Notes under the pieces: model-generated
The model's input: only the letters and a program-made list of their open reading frames with translations
Told to the model about the DNA's origin: nothing
Database searches by the model: none
DNA from: G965197675 sp965197675
GTDB lineage: Bacteria; Chloroflexota; Dehalococcoidia; Plut-88900
Reading direction: 5' to 3'
Assembly (NCBI GenBank): GCA_965197675.1
Contig: OZ240221.1
Span: 434,001 to 498,000, forward strand
DNA length: 64,000 nt
In this document: positions 25,376 to 33,819 of the stretch, piece by piece
Layout: each line of letters opens with the position of its first letter
Numbering within the stretch: the stretch's first letter is position 1
Position numbers and translations under genes: made by a program

Positions 25376-26578
25376 GTGGCTTTAAATAGAAGTATGGGTG
25401 GAAAAAGCAACGTCTTGGTGATGCAGTCGGGGGGCGGCACCGCCGTGCTGAACCGAAGCCTTGCCGGCATCGTCCGGGAGGCGTCTGAGAGCAATGCCTT
25501 CAACGAGATTTACGGGGCATCTCATGGGCCAGAGGGGGTTCTCAAACAGGACCTCATCAACATTGGCGGAATATCCAAATCACAATGGAAGAAGATTGCG
25601 CGGACATCCGGAGCGGCGTTGGGGTCGACTCGTCACAAAGTTAAAGACGAAGACGTGCCAACGATCTTGAAAACCTTGTCGGAAAATGACATCCGGTTTC
25701 TGTTCATCATCGGGGGAAACGACTCGGCGAAGAACGGCTGCCGCTTACTCCGAGCATGTAAAGACTCGGGGCATGAGTTGACGATAATGAATGTTCCCAA
25801 AACCATAGATAACGATCTGGTGTTGACTGACCACTCTCCAGGCTACGGCAGCGCCGCTCGTTTCGTGGGCTTGGCAACTATGGGAGCGGGGCGAGACGCT
25901 CAGTCCATGGGCCGCGCCTCCCCCATCACGATCATCGAGGTGATGGGAAGGGACGCAGGATGGCTCGCCGCTTCGTCTGCCCTGGCCATGCAAGACGAAG
26001 GGGATGCCCCTCACTTCATCCTCGTTCCAGAAGTCACGTTAGACGAGGAGCGGTTGCTGGACCGTATAGAGGACGTCTATCGACGGTATGAGTTCGTCGT
26101 AATAGTCATGGGTGAAAACGTCCGCGGCCCTACCGGCGTTTTGGGAAACCAACAGATCCCCAGATTTGTTGACGACTTCGGCCATCCCTATTACGATGCG
26201 CCCGGACAGTACCTGGCAGACGTGGTCACTGAGAAGCTTAAAGTAAGATCGAGATTCGAAAAGCCGGGCACAATTCAGAGGTCTTTCATGGAGTCCGTTT
26301 CGAGTACTGATGCCCATGAGGCCGAGCTGGTGGGCCAGGCAGCGGTGCGCTACGCCCTGAAGGGTCACAACGAAGAGATGGTGACCCTGATAAGGGAGCC
26401 AGGTGACGGCTACTTCTGCACTACGGGAACTGCGCCTTTAGAGGACGTGGCAGGTCAAGTGAGAGCCATGCCTCCCGAATACTTGGATATCGAGGACCTC
26501 TTCGTTACCGACGAGTTCATAAGCTATGTGAAGCCTCTCATCGGCGCTCCGCTGCCACGCATGGGAAAAGTCGGGTAA
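25376..26578 (+). CDS. 6-phosphofructokinase, probably PPi-dependent
   Basis: Phosphorylates fructose 6-phosphate. 400 aa. The frame shows 'VMQSGGGTAVLNRSLAGI' (phosphate-donor loop), 'FIIGGNDSAKNG' and 'NVPKTIDNDL'. In this family Asp in place of the second Gly of GGDGS, and Lys in place of Gly in PGTIDND, go with use of pyrophosphate; both substitutions are present here (GGNDS, PKTIDND). 'IIEVMGRDAGWLAA' contributes to substrate binding. Starts at GTG 25376 or at ATG 25394 (MGGKSN); neither has a strong ribosome site. PPi use allows a reversible, ATP-saving step. Confidence 0.88.
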   Translation: MALNRSMGGKSNVLVMQSGGGTAVLNRSLAGIVREASESNAFNEIYGASHGPEGVLKQDLINIGGISKSQWKKIARTSGAALGSTRHKVKDEDVPTILKTLSENDIRFLFIIGGNDSAKNGCRLLRACKDSGHELTIMNVPKTIDNDLVLTDHSPGYGSAARFVGLATMGAGRDAQSMGRASPITIIEVMGRDAGWLAASSALAMQDEGDAPHFILVPEVTLDEERLLDRIEDVYRRYEFVVIVMGENVRGPTGVLGNQQIPRFVDDFGHPYYDAPGQYLADVVTEKLKVRSRFEKPGTIQRSFMESVSSTDAHEAELVGQAAVRYALKGHNEEMVTLIREPGDGYFCTTGTAPLEDVAGQVRAMPPEYLDIEDLFVTDEFISYVKPLIGAPLPRMGKVG

Positions 26579-26594
26579 GGTAGGATTCTCGTCC

Positions 26595-27599
26595 TCAACC
26601 TTTGGACGGGGCGCAGGCCTGTATCACTTCCATTACCCGCTGCTTGGCCTCAGGGCCAGCACCCCTAGGAACGATGATCGGCAGGTCTATGCCGGTCTCT
26701 CGGTAAAGAGATATGCGTTGTTGGCATGCTTCGGGGGTTCCCGCCAAAGAGACCCGATCGATTAGCTCGTCTGGCACCAAACGCAAGGCTTCCGATTCAT
26801 TACTCTTCAGCCATGACTCTCGCACTGCCTCCAACTCCTTTTCATAGCCCGCTTCTCCCATCAGTCTTCTGTATCGGGGGAAGTTGGAGACGTAGTTGGC
26901 GATGGGCCAGCGTATGCCATCCCTGGCCCGGCCGATGTCATCTGATACGGAACAGGGAAGAAGGACTGTCATGTCTATGTCGTTTGGTCTTCTTCCAGCC
27001 ATCTGAGCGCCTATAGCCACATTTTCGATGGCATTCTTGACGTGCTCCAGGGTGGACCATACTAATATGGCGCCCTGGGCTTCTTTGCCACAGATCTGAA
27101 GCATCTTAGGGAATACGCCAGCATAATAGATGGGGATCTCTCTCCTTACGGGGTTGCACCAGAGAACGAACTGACGTATATCGAAAACATCTCCTTGATA
27201 AGATACCCGACCATCCCGCAGCAGGGTTTTCACTATCTGGGCGCACTCTCGCATTCGAGGGACCGCTTGGGTGAAGGGGACTCCGTGCTCGGCTTCCACC
27301 TCTACTTTGTGGCTGGAGCCCAACCCCAGGATTAGTCTACCGTTGGAGAAGTAGTCGAGACATACGGCCGACATGGCTATGGTGGGGGGAGTCCTAGTGA
27401 ATACGCTGGTGATGCTGGTGCCCAACAGGATTTTGGTGGTAGCTACAGCGCACGCCGTGAGTACAGAGAATTGGTCGCCGCTGTGCCCATCCTCCATCCA
27501 AGCAGACTCGTAGCCCAGCTCCTCGGCTAGCTGGACACACTCCACCACTTCAGGAGGGGTCAGCCCTCCCCCGGTAAAGGCTACTCCTATTCTTTCCAT
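26595..27599 (-). CDS. LLM-class flavin/F420-dependent oxidoreductase
   Basis: Luciferase-like TIM-barrel oxidoreductase, 334 aa. 'RIGVAFTGGGLTPPEVVECVQLAEELGYESAWMEDGHSGDQFSVLTACAVAT' is the N-terminal barrel. 'ILLGTSITSVFTRTPPTIAMSAVCLDYFSNGRLILGLGSSHKVEVEAEHGVPF' is the cofactor-binding core typical of F420-dependent members. 'LAGTPEACQQRISLYRETGIDLPIIVP' ends the domain. FMN use cannot be excluded. Substrate unknown. Ends 17 bases after the convergent phosphofructokinase gene. Confidence 0.87.
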   Translation of the reverse strand: MERIGVAFTGGGLTPPEVVECVQLAEELGYESAWMEDGHSGDQFSVLTACAVATTKILLGTSITSVFTRTPPTIAMSAVCLDYFSNGRLILGLGSSHKVEVEAEHGVPFTQAVPRMRECAQIVKTLLRDGRVSYQGDVFDIRQFVLWCNPVRREIPIYYAGVFPKMLQICGKEAQGAILVWSTLEHVKNAIENVAIGAQMAGRRPNDIDMTVLLPCSVSDDIGRARDGIRWPIANYVSNFPRYRRLMGEAGYEKELEAVRESWLKSNESEALRLVPDELIDRVSLAGTPEACQQRISLYRETGIDLPIIVPRGAGPEAKQRVMEVIQACAPSKG

Positions 27600-27641
27600 C
27601 GACGCTTCTCGATTACTAGTTTAGGGGTGTTACTAGGGTCA

Positions 27642-27680
27642 GGCAAGCCTCTAACTCAATTTACACACAACTTTCTTGAT
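27642..27680. repeat. Solo terminal repeat of the IS256-type element found at 14959
   Basis: GGCAAGCCTCTAACTCAATT followed by TACACACAACT reproduces, in opposite orientation, the left end of the decayed element at 14959-15706 (reverse complement GGACAAGCCCCTAACTCAAT...). No transposase fragment adjoins it. It lies between the LLM oxidoreductase start and the ADP-ribosylglycohydrolase gene. Confidence 0.7.
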
Positions 27681-27785
27681 ACTACTCAAAAGTTTGCAGT
27701 ACAATGCCACCTGGCCATACTGTACTCATAACACGTCCGTTCAGGGCGACCTCGGTGGCGTCTGCTCTCCCTATGGGAGACTGCC

Positions 27786-28874
27786 TTGAATGTAGGGATT
27801 GAGATGCGACAGAGTAGCGCCAACGATAGTACTCACCACGTGGGAGAAGCACTAGTGAACAACCCCAACACAATCACCAGAGCCTCGAATGTCTCATCAT
27901 TGCTGGATAACGCCGCAGGCTCTCCCAAGCAATCGTCCGATCGGACGCGGGGCGTGATGCTGGGATTGGCGGTCGGCAACTTGCTTGGACTCCCTGTTGA
28001 AGGCTGGCGATACCAGGAGATCGACAGGCACTATCCGCTGGGAGCCGTCGACATCAACCTGTCGGAGTCCTACCGCCCGATGGATGACGATCTCGCTCAA
28101 GCTGTAGACCTCGGCGAGGCCCTGGTCGAAGGCGGCAACTACATTAGCAGCTTTGCCGACCGCCTGGTGACTTGGGCGCGTGAGAATGGTCGGGGAATGG
28201 GCAGATTGACGCGCGCGGTCATTGGCAAGCTAGAGGCCGGACACGCTCCGCCTGACGCAGCCCGCATAGTGTACGAAGATAATCCCATCGCCCCGAATGG
28301 CGGCCTTATGCGATGCGCCCCAGTGGCCCTGGCTCGCCGAAGACAGCCGGATCTGCTGGTCAAGGACAGCGCAACCACTTGTATCGTGACTCACTACGCC
28401 TTGACCTGTCAGTGGTCCTGCATCATCATCAACGGAGTGATCGCTATGCTCCTGCGTGGTGTGGAGCCTGATCTGCGCGCCATGTTGGATGCCGTCGCAG
28501 CCGATGGCGCTCCCGACCTACTTGCGGCCGCATCCCACGACGGTATCCCCGTGGAGATTCTGGCCGCTATTGAGAGCGGGACCCAGGTGGCCTCCAACGC
28601 CTCCTGGCTCCGGCAGGAACAGAGTCTAATCGGCCACACTCTGCTGGCGATGCAAGTCGGCCTGTGGGCAGCGGTTACGCCGCTGGGGTTCGAGTCGGCG
28701 TTGAGGCAGATAGTGGAGGCGGGCGGAGACACCGACACCAACGGCGCTGTGGCTGGTGCGGTGCTGGGAGCACGTTACGGAGCATCAGCGATTCCACAAC
28801 GCTGGCTGGACTGCGTTCCCGACCGTGTTCGCATCGAGAATCTGGCCGACAATCTGAAGGCCATATCAGGCTAA
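27786..28874 (+). CDS. ADP-ribosylglycohydrolase (DraG family)
   Basis: Removes ADP-ribose from proteins or other targets, using a binuclear Mg/Mn centre. Family blocks: 'RGVMLGLAVGNLLGLPVEG' near residue 57, 'DDDLAQAVDLGEALVEGGNYISSFADRLVTWARENGRGMG' with the acidic metal-binding DDD, 'NGGLMRCAPVALA', and the C-terminal metal signature 'EAGGDTDTNGAVAGAVLGARYG'. The first about 50 residues are low-similarity; a start at GTG 27855 or later is possible. No ADP-ribosyltransferase gene lies nearby. It is followed by a low-complexity G-rich tract. Confidence 0.85.
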   Translation: MNVGIEMRQSSANDSTHHVGEALVNNPNTITRASNVSSLLDNAAGSPKQSSDRTRGVMLGLAVGNLLGLPVEGWRYQEIDRHYPLGAVDINLSESYRPMDDDLAQAVDLGEALVEGGNYISSFADRLVTWARENGRGMGRLTRAVIGKLEAGHAPPDAARIVYEDNPIAPNGGLMRCAPVALARRRQPDLLVKDSATTCIVTHYALTCQWSCIIINGVIAMLLRGVEPDLRAMLDAVAADGAPDLLAAASHDGIPVEILAAIESGTQVASNASWLRQEQSLIGHTLLAMQVGLWAAVTPLGFESALRQIVEAGGDTDTNGAVAGAVLGARYGASAIPQRWLDCVPDRVRIENLADNLKAISG

Positions 28875-28904
28875 CCTCCCCCACATCGTAGCGGGGCCAG
28901 GCTC

Positions 28905-29030
28905 AGTGTGGCGTGGCATGGACTGGCGAGACGAAGTATGGTCAGGCGATGCATGGCGCGGTGTGGCAGGGAATGGCAAGGTTTGGCTCGGCTTGGCTAG
29001 GTCTGGCTGGGCATGGCAGGGATCAGTTAG
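28905..29030. repeat. Low-complexity TGGC/GGCATGG-rich tract
   Basis: About 125 bases of imperfect roughly 10-base repeats around TGGCnnGGC on the plus strand, with strong strand asymmetry (G-rich, few C). No gene; the apparent Trp/Gly-rich reading frames are artefacts of the repeat. Confidence 0.65.
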
Positions 29031-29031
29031 C

Positions 29032-29061
29032 AGGTGCGGCGCTCGTAATAGCGCCGCACCT
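29032..29061 (+). terminator. 12-bp perfect hairpin downstream of the glycohydrolase gene
   Basis: AGGTGCGGCGCT and AGCGCCGCACCT flank a 6-base loop. A T-run is lacking beyond TCTT, so it may be a weak terminator or a transposon end rather than a full intrinsic terminator. Confidence 0.5.
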
Positions 29062-29071
29062 CTTCGAGAGG

Positions 29072-29166
29072 ATGCTCATGAAGCTTGGTGTCATCCACCG
29101 TTGCACCTGGCCCTACAGCCCCCAGGCCAGCGGCAAGATGGAACGCTTCGGATACGTCCTGGAGCA
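29072..29166 (+). pseudogene. Integrase-core (rve, IS3/IS481-type) transposase fragment
   Basis: About 30 codons read 'LMKLGVIHRCTWPYSPQA' then 'SGKMERFGYVLEQDP', matching the DDE transposase stretch LGIxHxxTxPYxPQxNGKxERF that carries the catalytic Glu. Nothing of the rest of a transposase is present. It continues into a family 1 repeat at about 29174. Confidence 0.7.
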
Positions 29167-29519
29167 GGATCCTCTGGATTCCCGTGTTAAGCACAGACCT
29201 TTGAATAACCCCAGCATTGTCCCAAAATGAAGTGCTCCAACTGTCATTCTGAACGGAGCGTAGCTTTACTGGCAGAGGCTTTGGATTCTTCGCTACGCTC
29301 AGAATGACACTGATATGAGGCTTGGTTGCAAGTTACGCAAAGGTCTCTGTCAAGCATTGGAATGACCTGCCTGCAGCAGTCAGGCGGAATAGGGGGTGAG
29401 GGGGACAGGTCCAGTTGTTTTTTCGGATTTCGCCAGCGTCCAGACAGGCGGGGTGGGAGTTACGCTAAAGCTGGTTTTGGCCTAAATGCGATTGCCCTAG
29501 ATAGCAACTGTCTTGAAAG
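29167..29519. repeat. Repeat-derived intergenic stretch left of the IS110 element
   Basis: A partial family 1 hairpin (about 29174-29198) is followed by an inverted repeat TGTCATTCTGAACG (29242) with CGCTACGCTCAGAATGACA (about 29291-29309), then a 'caagcattggaatgacctgcc' fragment near 29351. No gene is seen. Confidence 0.55.
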
Positions 29520-30482
29520 TCAAGAAGAATGACCGACGACTTGGGGGCTCAAGCCGCGCCAGGGGGAGCGATGCTTGAGCAGGGAGTTGAGGATAACGAG
29601 TAGCTTGCGCATACAGGCTGTGAGGGCCAGCTTCTTCGGCTTACCAGCGGCCAACAGCCGCTGGTAGAACTCCCGGATGACGGGGTTGCAGCGACTGGCT
29701 ACCAACGCTCCCATGTACAAGGCAGCGCGGACCCTGGCGCGCCCACCCCAGATCGTCCGTTTGCCCCGCAGCGTGCCACTGTCCCTGTTGAAGGGAGCCA
29801 CTCCCACCAGGGCGGCGATCTGCCGGCGGTCCAGGGTGCCCAGCTCCGGCAGGTACGCCAGAAGGGTGAGGGAGATCTGCTCTCCAACGCCGGGGACGGT
29901 GCGCAGGAGGTCGTCCTTCTCACGCCAGACAGGACTCTGACGGAGAGTTTGCCGCAGGTTCTTGTCCAGGTCGTCCAACTCCCGCTCCAGCCACGCAATG
30001 TGGGCCTCAATGCGGGGACGGACGGCGACGATGGCGGTGCCGAGACGGTTCTTCTCCGAGACCAACATGGTCATCACCTGGTGCCTGCGGGCGACCAGGG
30101 AGTTGAGGACCTGCGTCTCGGCGTCCCGTAAAGGGCGCACGGGAGGTCGGATGACTTCGGCGAAGTGGGCCAGAACCGCCGCGTCAAGCGAGTCGGTCTT
30201 GGCCAGCTTCCCGGTGGCCCTGGCAAAGTCCCGCACTTGGCGGGGGTTGACGACGACCACTGGCAACTCCTCGGTCGCCAGAGCTGCTACAAGGGGCAGT
30301 TCCAAACCACCGGACGCCTCCAGCAACACCATGACCGGTTCCAGGGTCTTCAGCTGGGAGACCAGATGCCGGACCCCTGCTTCGTCATGGGAGACCTCCC
30401 ATCTGTCGTCCGTGGGACGGACGGCAACATCCACCTGGGCCTTGGCCACATCGATGCCAACGTAGGTCGCTTCCTGTTCCAT
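29520..30482 (-). CDS. IS110-family transposase (DEDD recombinase)
   Basis: RNA-guided-type IS110 recombinase, 320 aa. The N-terminal RuvC-like DEDD domain shows Asp in 'TYVGIDVAKAQVDVAV', Glu in 'VMVLLEASGGLE', and the 'KLAKTDSLDAAVLAHFA' aspartates. The C-terminal Tnp20-like domain shows 'LLRTVPGVGEQISLTLLAYLPELG' and 'AALVGVAPFNRDSGTLRGKRTIWGGRARVRAALYMGALVASR' with the conserved serine. The start ATG at 30482 follows GGAGGTG; the longer frame to 30749 runs through the non-coding end of the element. The gene appears intact. Confidence 0.93.
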   Translation of the reverse strand: MEQEATYVGIDVAKAQVDVAVRPTDDRWEVSHDEAGVRHLVSQLKTLEPVMVLLEASGGLELPLVAALATEELPVVVVNPRQVRDFARATGKLAKTDSLDAAVLAHFAEVIRPPVRPLRDAETQVLNSLVARRHQVMTMLVSEKNRLGTAIVAVRPRIEAHIAWLERELDDLDKNLRQTLRQSPVWREKDDLLRTVPGVGEQISLTLLAYLPELGTLDRRQIAALVGVAPFNRDSGTLRGKRTIWGGRARVRAALYMGALVASRCNPVIREFYQRLLAAGKPKKLALTACMRKLLVILNSLLKHRSPWRGLSPQVVGHSS

Positions 30483-30690
30483 GAACACCTCCTGCGAATT
30501 GCTGGCCCGTCCTTGCAAGATGCGGGCTCGGTTGGCCCAGGCAACTGTTCGGGCTCTATTCGGGAGGAGTGCGGCGACCCTCGCTATCCAACGGTCTTCT
30601 TGGACCAAGAACGCGTCGGTCTGCCGCACCCCGATCCACCTAAGTGAAGTGATTGTTACACACCAAAACCAAGATACAAGGACCCTGTCT
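30483..30690 (-). ncRNA. Candidate bridge-RNA region of the IS110 element
   Basis: About 200 non-coding bases sit between the transposase start and the next gene's promoter. In IS110-group elements such as IS621 the bridge RNA that pairs with donor and target DNA is encoded in this upstream non-coding end. Its location and length fit; I could not define loops or element boundaries by eye. Confidence 0.35.
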
Positions 30691-30763
30691 CTAATTGTCT
30701 GCCTGGTCTTGATGCTATATACTCGGCGGCAGACCGCATTTCGAACCAAGGAGACTCACGTCC

Positions 30764-31540
30764 ATGCGAGGCAAATCCATCAATCTGAAAGGCAAGGTAG
30801 CCATAGTAACGGGAGGCAGCAGAGGAATAGGTGGAGCTATCAGCAAGGGCCTGGCTTCCTGTGGGGCCGAGATGGTGGTTTTAGATCTTCCGGCGAGAAA
30901 CGACGATGCAGCCTCGACAATCAAAGAGATAGAGAGAGACGGCGGCAGCGCCAGCTTTCAAGAGGTGGACGTCCGGGATCCCAAGTCGATCTCTCAGGCT
31001 GTTTCGGCTGTGACGGATCGGCACGGCAAGCTCGATATCATGGTCAACAATGCGGGAGTGACAATTCGCAGGAAGGCGCTCGAGCTGCCTCAAGAGGAGT
31101 GGGACACGATCCAAGAGATAAATCTGCGGGGAGTCTTCTTCGGCTGTCAGGCTGCTGCCAAGGCGATGATCAAAGGCGGCGGTGGCAAGATAGTCAACAC
31201 CGCTTCCGAGCTTGCTTTCGTAACTCCTCGAGCAGGGATCAACGCAACCTACATAGCCAGCAAGCTGGGAGTCGTCGCTCTTACCAGAAGCTTGTCCATA
31301 GAGTGGGCAGAGCACAAAATCAGCGTCAATGCCCTAGCTCCAGGCCCCACCAACACCGCAATGATGGCCGCCCAGTTAGCCAGTCCTGATTTCTACCAGA
31401 CCACTATCGAAGAGATACCGCTAGGCCGAGTTCTCCAACCCGAGGACATGGTGGGCGCGGTGGCTTTTCTTTGCAGTGACCTCTCGGAGATGATCACCGG
31501 TCAGGTCATCATCGTGGACGGAGGCAGAACACTCACCTAG
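30764..31540 (+). CDS. Short-chain dehydrogenase/reductase
   Basis: 258-aa classical SDR. Cofactor motif 'VTGGSRGIGGAIS' (TGxxxGIG), 'NNAGVTIRR' (NNAG), catalytic Ser in 'IVNTASELAFVTPRAGINATYIASKLGVVALTRS' with Y-x-x-x-K as 'YIASK', and 'APGPTNTAMM'. 'DLPARN' after the second strand suggests Asp at the end of beta-2 and hence NAD(H) preference. The ATG at 30764 follows AAGGAGAC. It ends 27 bases before the convergent cyclase gene. Substrate unknown. Confidence 0.88.
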   Translation: MRGKSINLKGKVAIVTGGSRGIGGAISKGLASCGAEMVVLDLPARNDDAASTIKEIERDGGSASFQEVDVRDPKSISQAVSAVTDRHGKLDIMVNNAGVTIRRKALELPQEEWDTIQEINLRGVFFGCQAAAKAMIKGGGGKIVNTASELAFVTPRAGINATYIASKLGVVALTRSLSIEWAEHKISVNALAPGPTNTAMMAAQLASPDFYQTTIEEIPLGRVLQPEDMVGAVAFLCSDLSEMITGQVIIVDGGRTLT

Positions 31541-31566
31541 GCAGACTGGGAACGAGCACCCTGGCG

Positions 31567-32430
31567 TCATACTATGGCTAAGGGGTTCCACGGTGAGCCG
31601 GTAGCATTCATGAGACGCAGCGGCGCCCCAATGAACATGAACTCGTACACCTTGTCTCGAGACAGCTCTTCTAAGTCCAGGTTTTCAAGCAGGTAGATAC
31701 CCAGGTCTCTGAGGGCATGTCGATGCAATGCCGGTTTGTTGGGCTTTGCAGTAGAGGTCCGCAGCTCGACTGAGGGGGTATCGGAGCCCAGAGCGCAGAC
31801 GTCCTTATCCTTGAGCCACGAGGCCAGTGATCCATCTGGACCTGGATAGGACTTCTCCCACTCACCTCGGTTCTCATAGAACATCCTGTACCAGCCGCTT
31901 CTGATAAGAACGATGTCTCCCTGCTCTACTCTTATCCCCTGTGAGGCGGCAACGGCATCCAACTCTTCGCCGGGAATCATGTCAACGGGGCCCACGTGGT
32001 CCACCTTTCGATAGGCTGGAACGTCCAGCATGACACCCCTGCCCACCATAGACCGTACATTCTCGATCCCCGCCTTCCAGACGCCGAGACTGTTTACCTG
32101 GTCCCCAGAGATGTCGTTATACATCTTTCCATCACAGATTACGTGTCCCAACCCGTCTATGTGAGTCCCCGAGTGGGTCTCCATGGTTACCACGTCATCG
32201 GCGAAGTGGACATCGGGATGGTAGCTGCTAAAGTGCATCACCTTCCAAGTCTTGTGGAAAGCGGGATACTGAGGGCCGTTCTTCTCCAACGGTACGGACA
32301 GGCTGTATATGGTACCCTTCTTAATCAACTGAGCCGCCTTCAACACAACCTCAGGAGTCAGTAAGTTCAGGGCACCCAGTTGATCATCGAATCCCCATCT
32401 GCCCCAGTTGTTCACCACACCTTGCACCAT
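31567..32430 (-). CDS. Cyclase/kynurenine formamidase-like metal hydrolase
   Basis: About 287 aa of the cyclase (Cyclase_2, KynB-like) family. The metal-binding signature H-x-G-T-H-x-D-x-x-x-H is visible as 'THSGTHIDGLGH'. 'NWGRWGFDDQLGALNLLTPEVV' at the N-terminus and 'GRGVMLDVPAY' and 'GDIVLIRSGW' are family blocks. The start is ATG 32430 with GGGAGG 8 bases upstream. Known members hydrolyse N-formylkynurenine or isatin-type amides; the substrate here is open. Confidence 0.86.
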   Translation of the reverse strand: MVQGVVNNWGRWGFDDQLGALNLLTPEVVLKAAQLIKKGTIYSLSVPLEKNGPQYPAFHKTWKVMHFSSYHPDVHFADDVVTMETHSGTHIDGLGHVICDGKMYNDISGDQVNSLGVWKAGIENVRSMVGRGVMLDVPAYRKVDHVGPVDMIPGEELDAVAASQGIRVEQGDIVLIRSGWYRMFYENRGEWEKSYPGPDGSLASWLKDKDVCALGSDTPSVELRTSTAKPNKPALHRHALRDLGIYLLENLDLEELSRDKVYEFMFIGAPLRLMNATGSPWNPLAIV

Positions 32431-32498
32431 CAAACACCTCCCTTTGAATTGAGTATCTAAGAAAGCTCTGAACAAATGCATACGCCTTTGTCCCATCC

Positions 32499-32870
32499 AC
32501 CCACCCTCGATAGGTCTTTAGGTATAGGGGGACACCCCCCGCCAGAGGGTGGTCTCCTCTGGACCCTCTCACTATGTGCGGGGCAAAAGAGATGCCCGCT
32601 CATGTCCTTCGACCGGCTCAGGATGAGCGGGGAGCATCCGCCCTGTGTAACACTCCTCTTCTGGATTCCCGCATCAGGCACGGGAATGACGGAAAAGAGG
32701 GGGTGAGTGGGGGTAGTTGTCTACCAGGTCACCTTGAGCCTGGTTCGGAAAGGCCCATGTCTTGTTTCCCATCCACCCACCCTGGTATGTAGTTCTTGGG
32801 GGCACAGCCCCCAAACCCCATTGCAAAGGGGAGACCTCCCTTTGCAATCCCCAATGACAGCAGGGCGTCC
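32499..32870. repeat. Dispersed-repeat cluster
   Basis: Gene-free. Two diverged family 2 repeats (about 32499-32537 and 32774-32810), a family 3 run (about 32607-32632) and a family 1 hairpin (about 32661-32692). Small frames here are repeat translations. Confidence 0.65.
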
Positions 32871-33818
32871 TCAGCTAGAGGGAGGGGTCGGAGCCCGTCC
32901 GACCACATCTAGCTGGTGGGCAATATAGACCAGCTCTCCGGCTTCTATCTGGTCGTGCCGTCTCTCTATCCAATCTCGGAAAGAGGTCTGGTCTAGTTGG
33001 GGATTTCCTGCCAAGGCTTCCCAAACAGTGTGGATGATGTGATGCAAGAAATAGGCGTCGTCGTCTCGATATTTCCCTTCCTCCTCAGGAAATACCATCC
33101 AATCGGAGCTGCCGACCGCCAAGACTCGTGTTTCACCCCTGCTCAACAAGCTGAGCAAATGGCTGCCGGCCTTGCTGCGGCCAAAATGGGCACCTCTATA
33201 CGCGCGATCGTCCATGGTTTGGTGGTAAAGGTTCAGGATGAGAACATCCATGTTGGGGTCGATCTCCGGTTCTATAGACGTGTATCCATCGAAAGTGATG
33301 GGGAAGTAGAACAGCCCTCCAGGCCTCAGCATGGATATGAACCTTGGCAGTGTAGAGTCGACGTCTATCAGATCCAAAAACCCTTGGGCGATCAGCAAGT
33401 CCCAGAAGGGACCACCTTCCCCTAGTGGAATAAAGTCATAAACGTCCATGGCTTCGAACTCGATTTGAACTTTACGACTCTCTCGAGATAGGAGAACGCT
33501 AGACTCGCCTGGCCTGGTGAAGATGAACCCAGTACCTCCCGCCAACTCCTCCATACGGCACAGGGCGGCTTCGATGAATTCTGGGGACAACTCTAGCGCT
33601 TTATAGTCAGCTTCAGTGAAGAGATTTCGCTCGAGAGCCCGCTCCACCATCGCACCTATACCTGCTCCCAGCTCCAAGACGCGGAGTGGGGCCTCGATGT
33701 GACTCTGAGAGAGGGCCTCAGCGAGAGTGTTCCATACGTGTTGATTCAGTGACCTATCATCGATGGTCTTCTTCGCAGCTAGATAGCGTATGTAGTCGTA
33801 AGAATCTGGTCTGGACAA
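32871..33818 (-). CDS. Class I SAM-dependent methyltransferase
   Basis: 315 aa. SAM motif I is 'LRVLELGAGIGAMVERALE', with an acidic residue after beta-2 in 'ADYKALELSPEF', a central 'WDLLIAQGFLDLIDV' (motif II/III region) and 'FISMLRPGGLFYFPITFDG' (post-II). The N-terminal 40 aa form an added helical section. Last gene of a six-gene minus-strand operon; its TTG start lies 1 base after the glycosyltransferase stop. In context it probably methylates the pathway product or an intermediate; no acceptor motif allows more. Confidence 0.82.
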   Translation of the reverse strand: MSRPDSYDYIRYLAAKKTIDDRSLNQHVWNTLAEALSQSHIEAPLRVLELGAGIGAMVERALERNLFTEADYKALELSPEFIEAALCRMEELAGGTGFIFTRPGESSVLLSRESRKVQIEFEAMDVYDFIPLGEGGPFWDLLIAQGFLDLIDVDSTLPRFISMLRPGGLFYFPITFDGYTSIEPEIDPNMDVLILNLYHQTMDDRAYRGAHFGRSKAGSHLLSLLSRGETRVLAVGSSDWMVFPEEEGKYRDDDAYFLHHIIHTVWEALAGNPQLDQTSFRDWIERRHDQIEAGELVYIAHQLDVVGRAPTPPSS

Positions 33819-33819
33819 T

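Noticed and set aside
28906..29230. Trp/Gly-rich protein genes over the TGGC tract
   Set aside because: Two overlapping frames both arise from the low-complexity repeat; only the short integrase-like part is meaningful, and it is a fragment.
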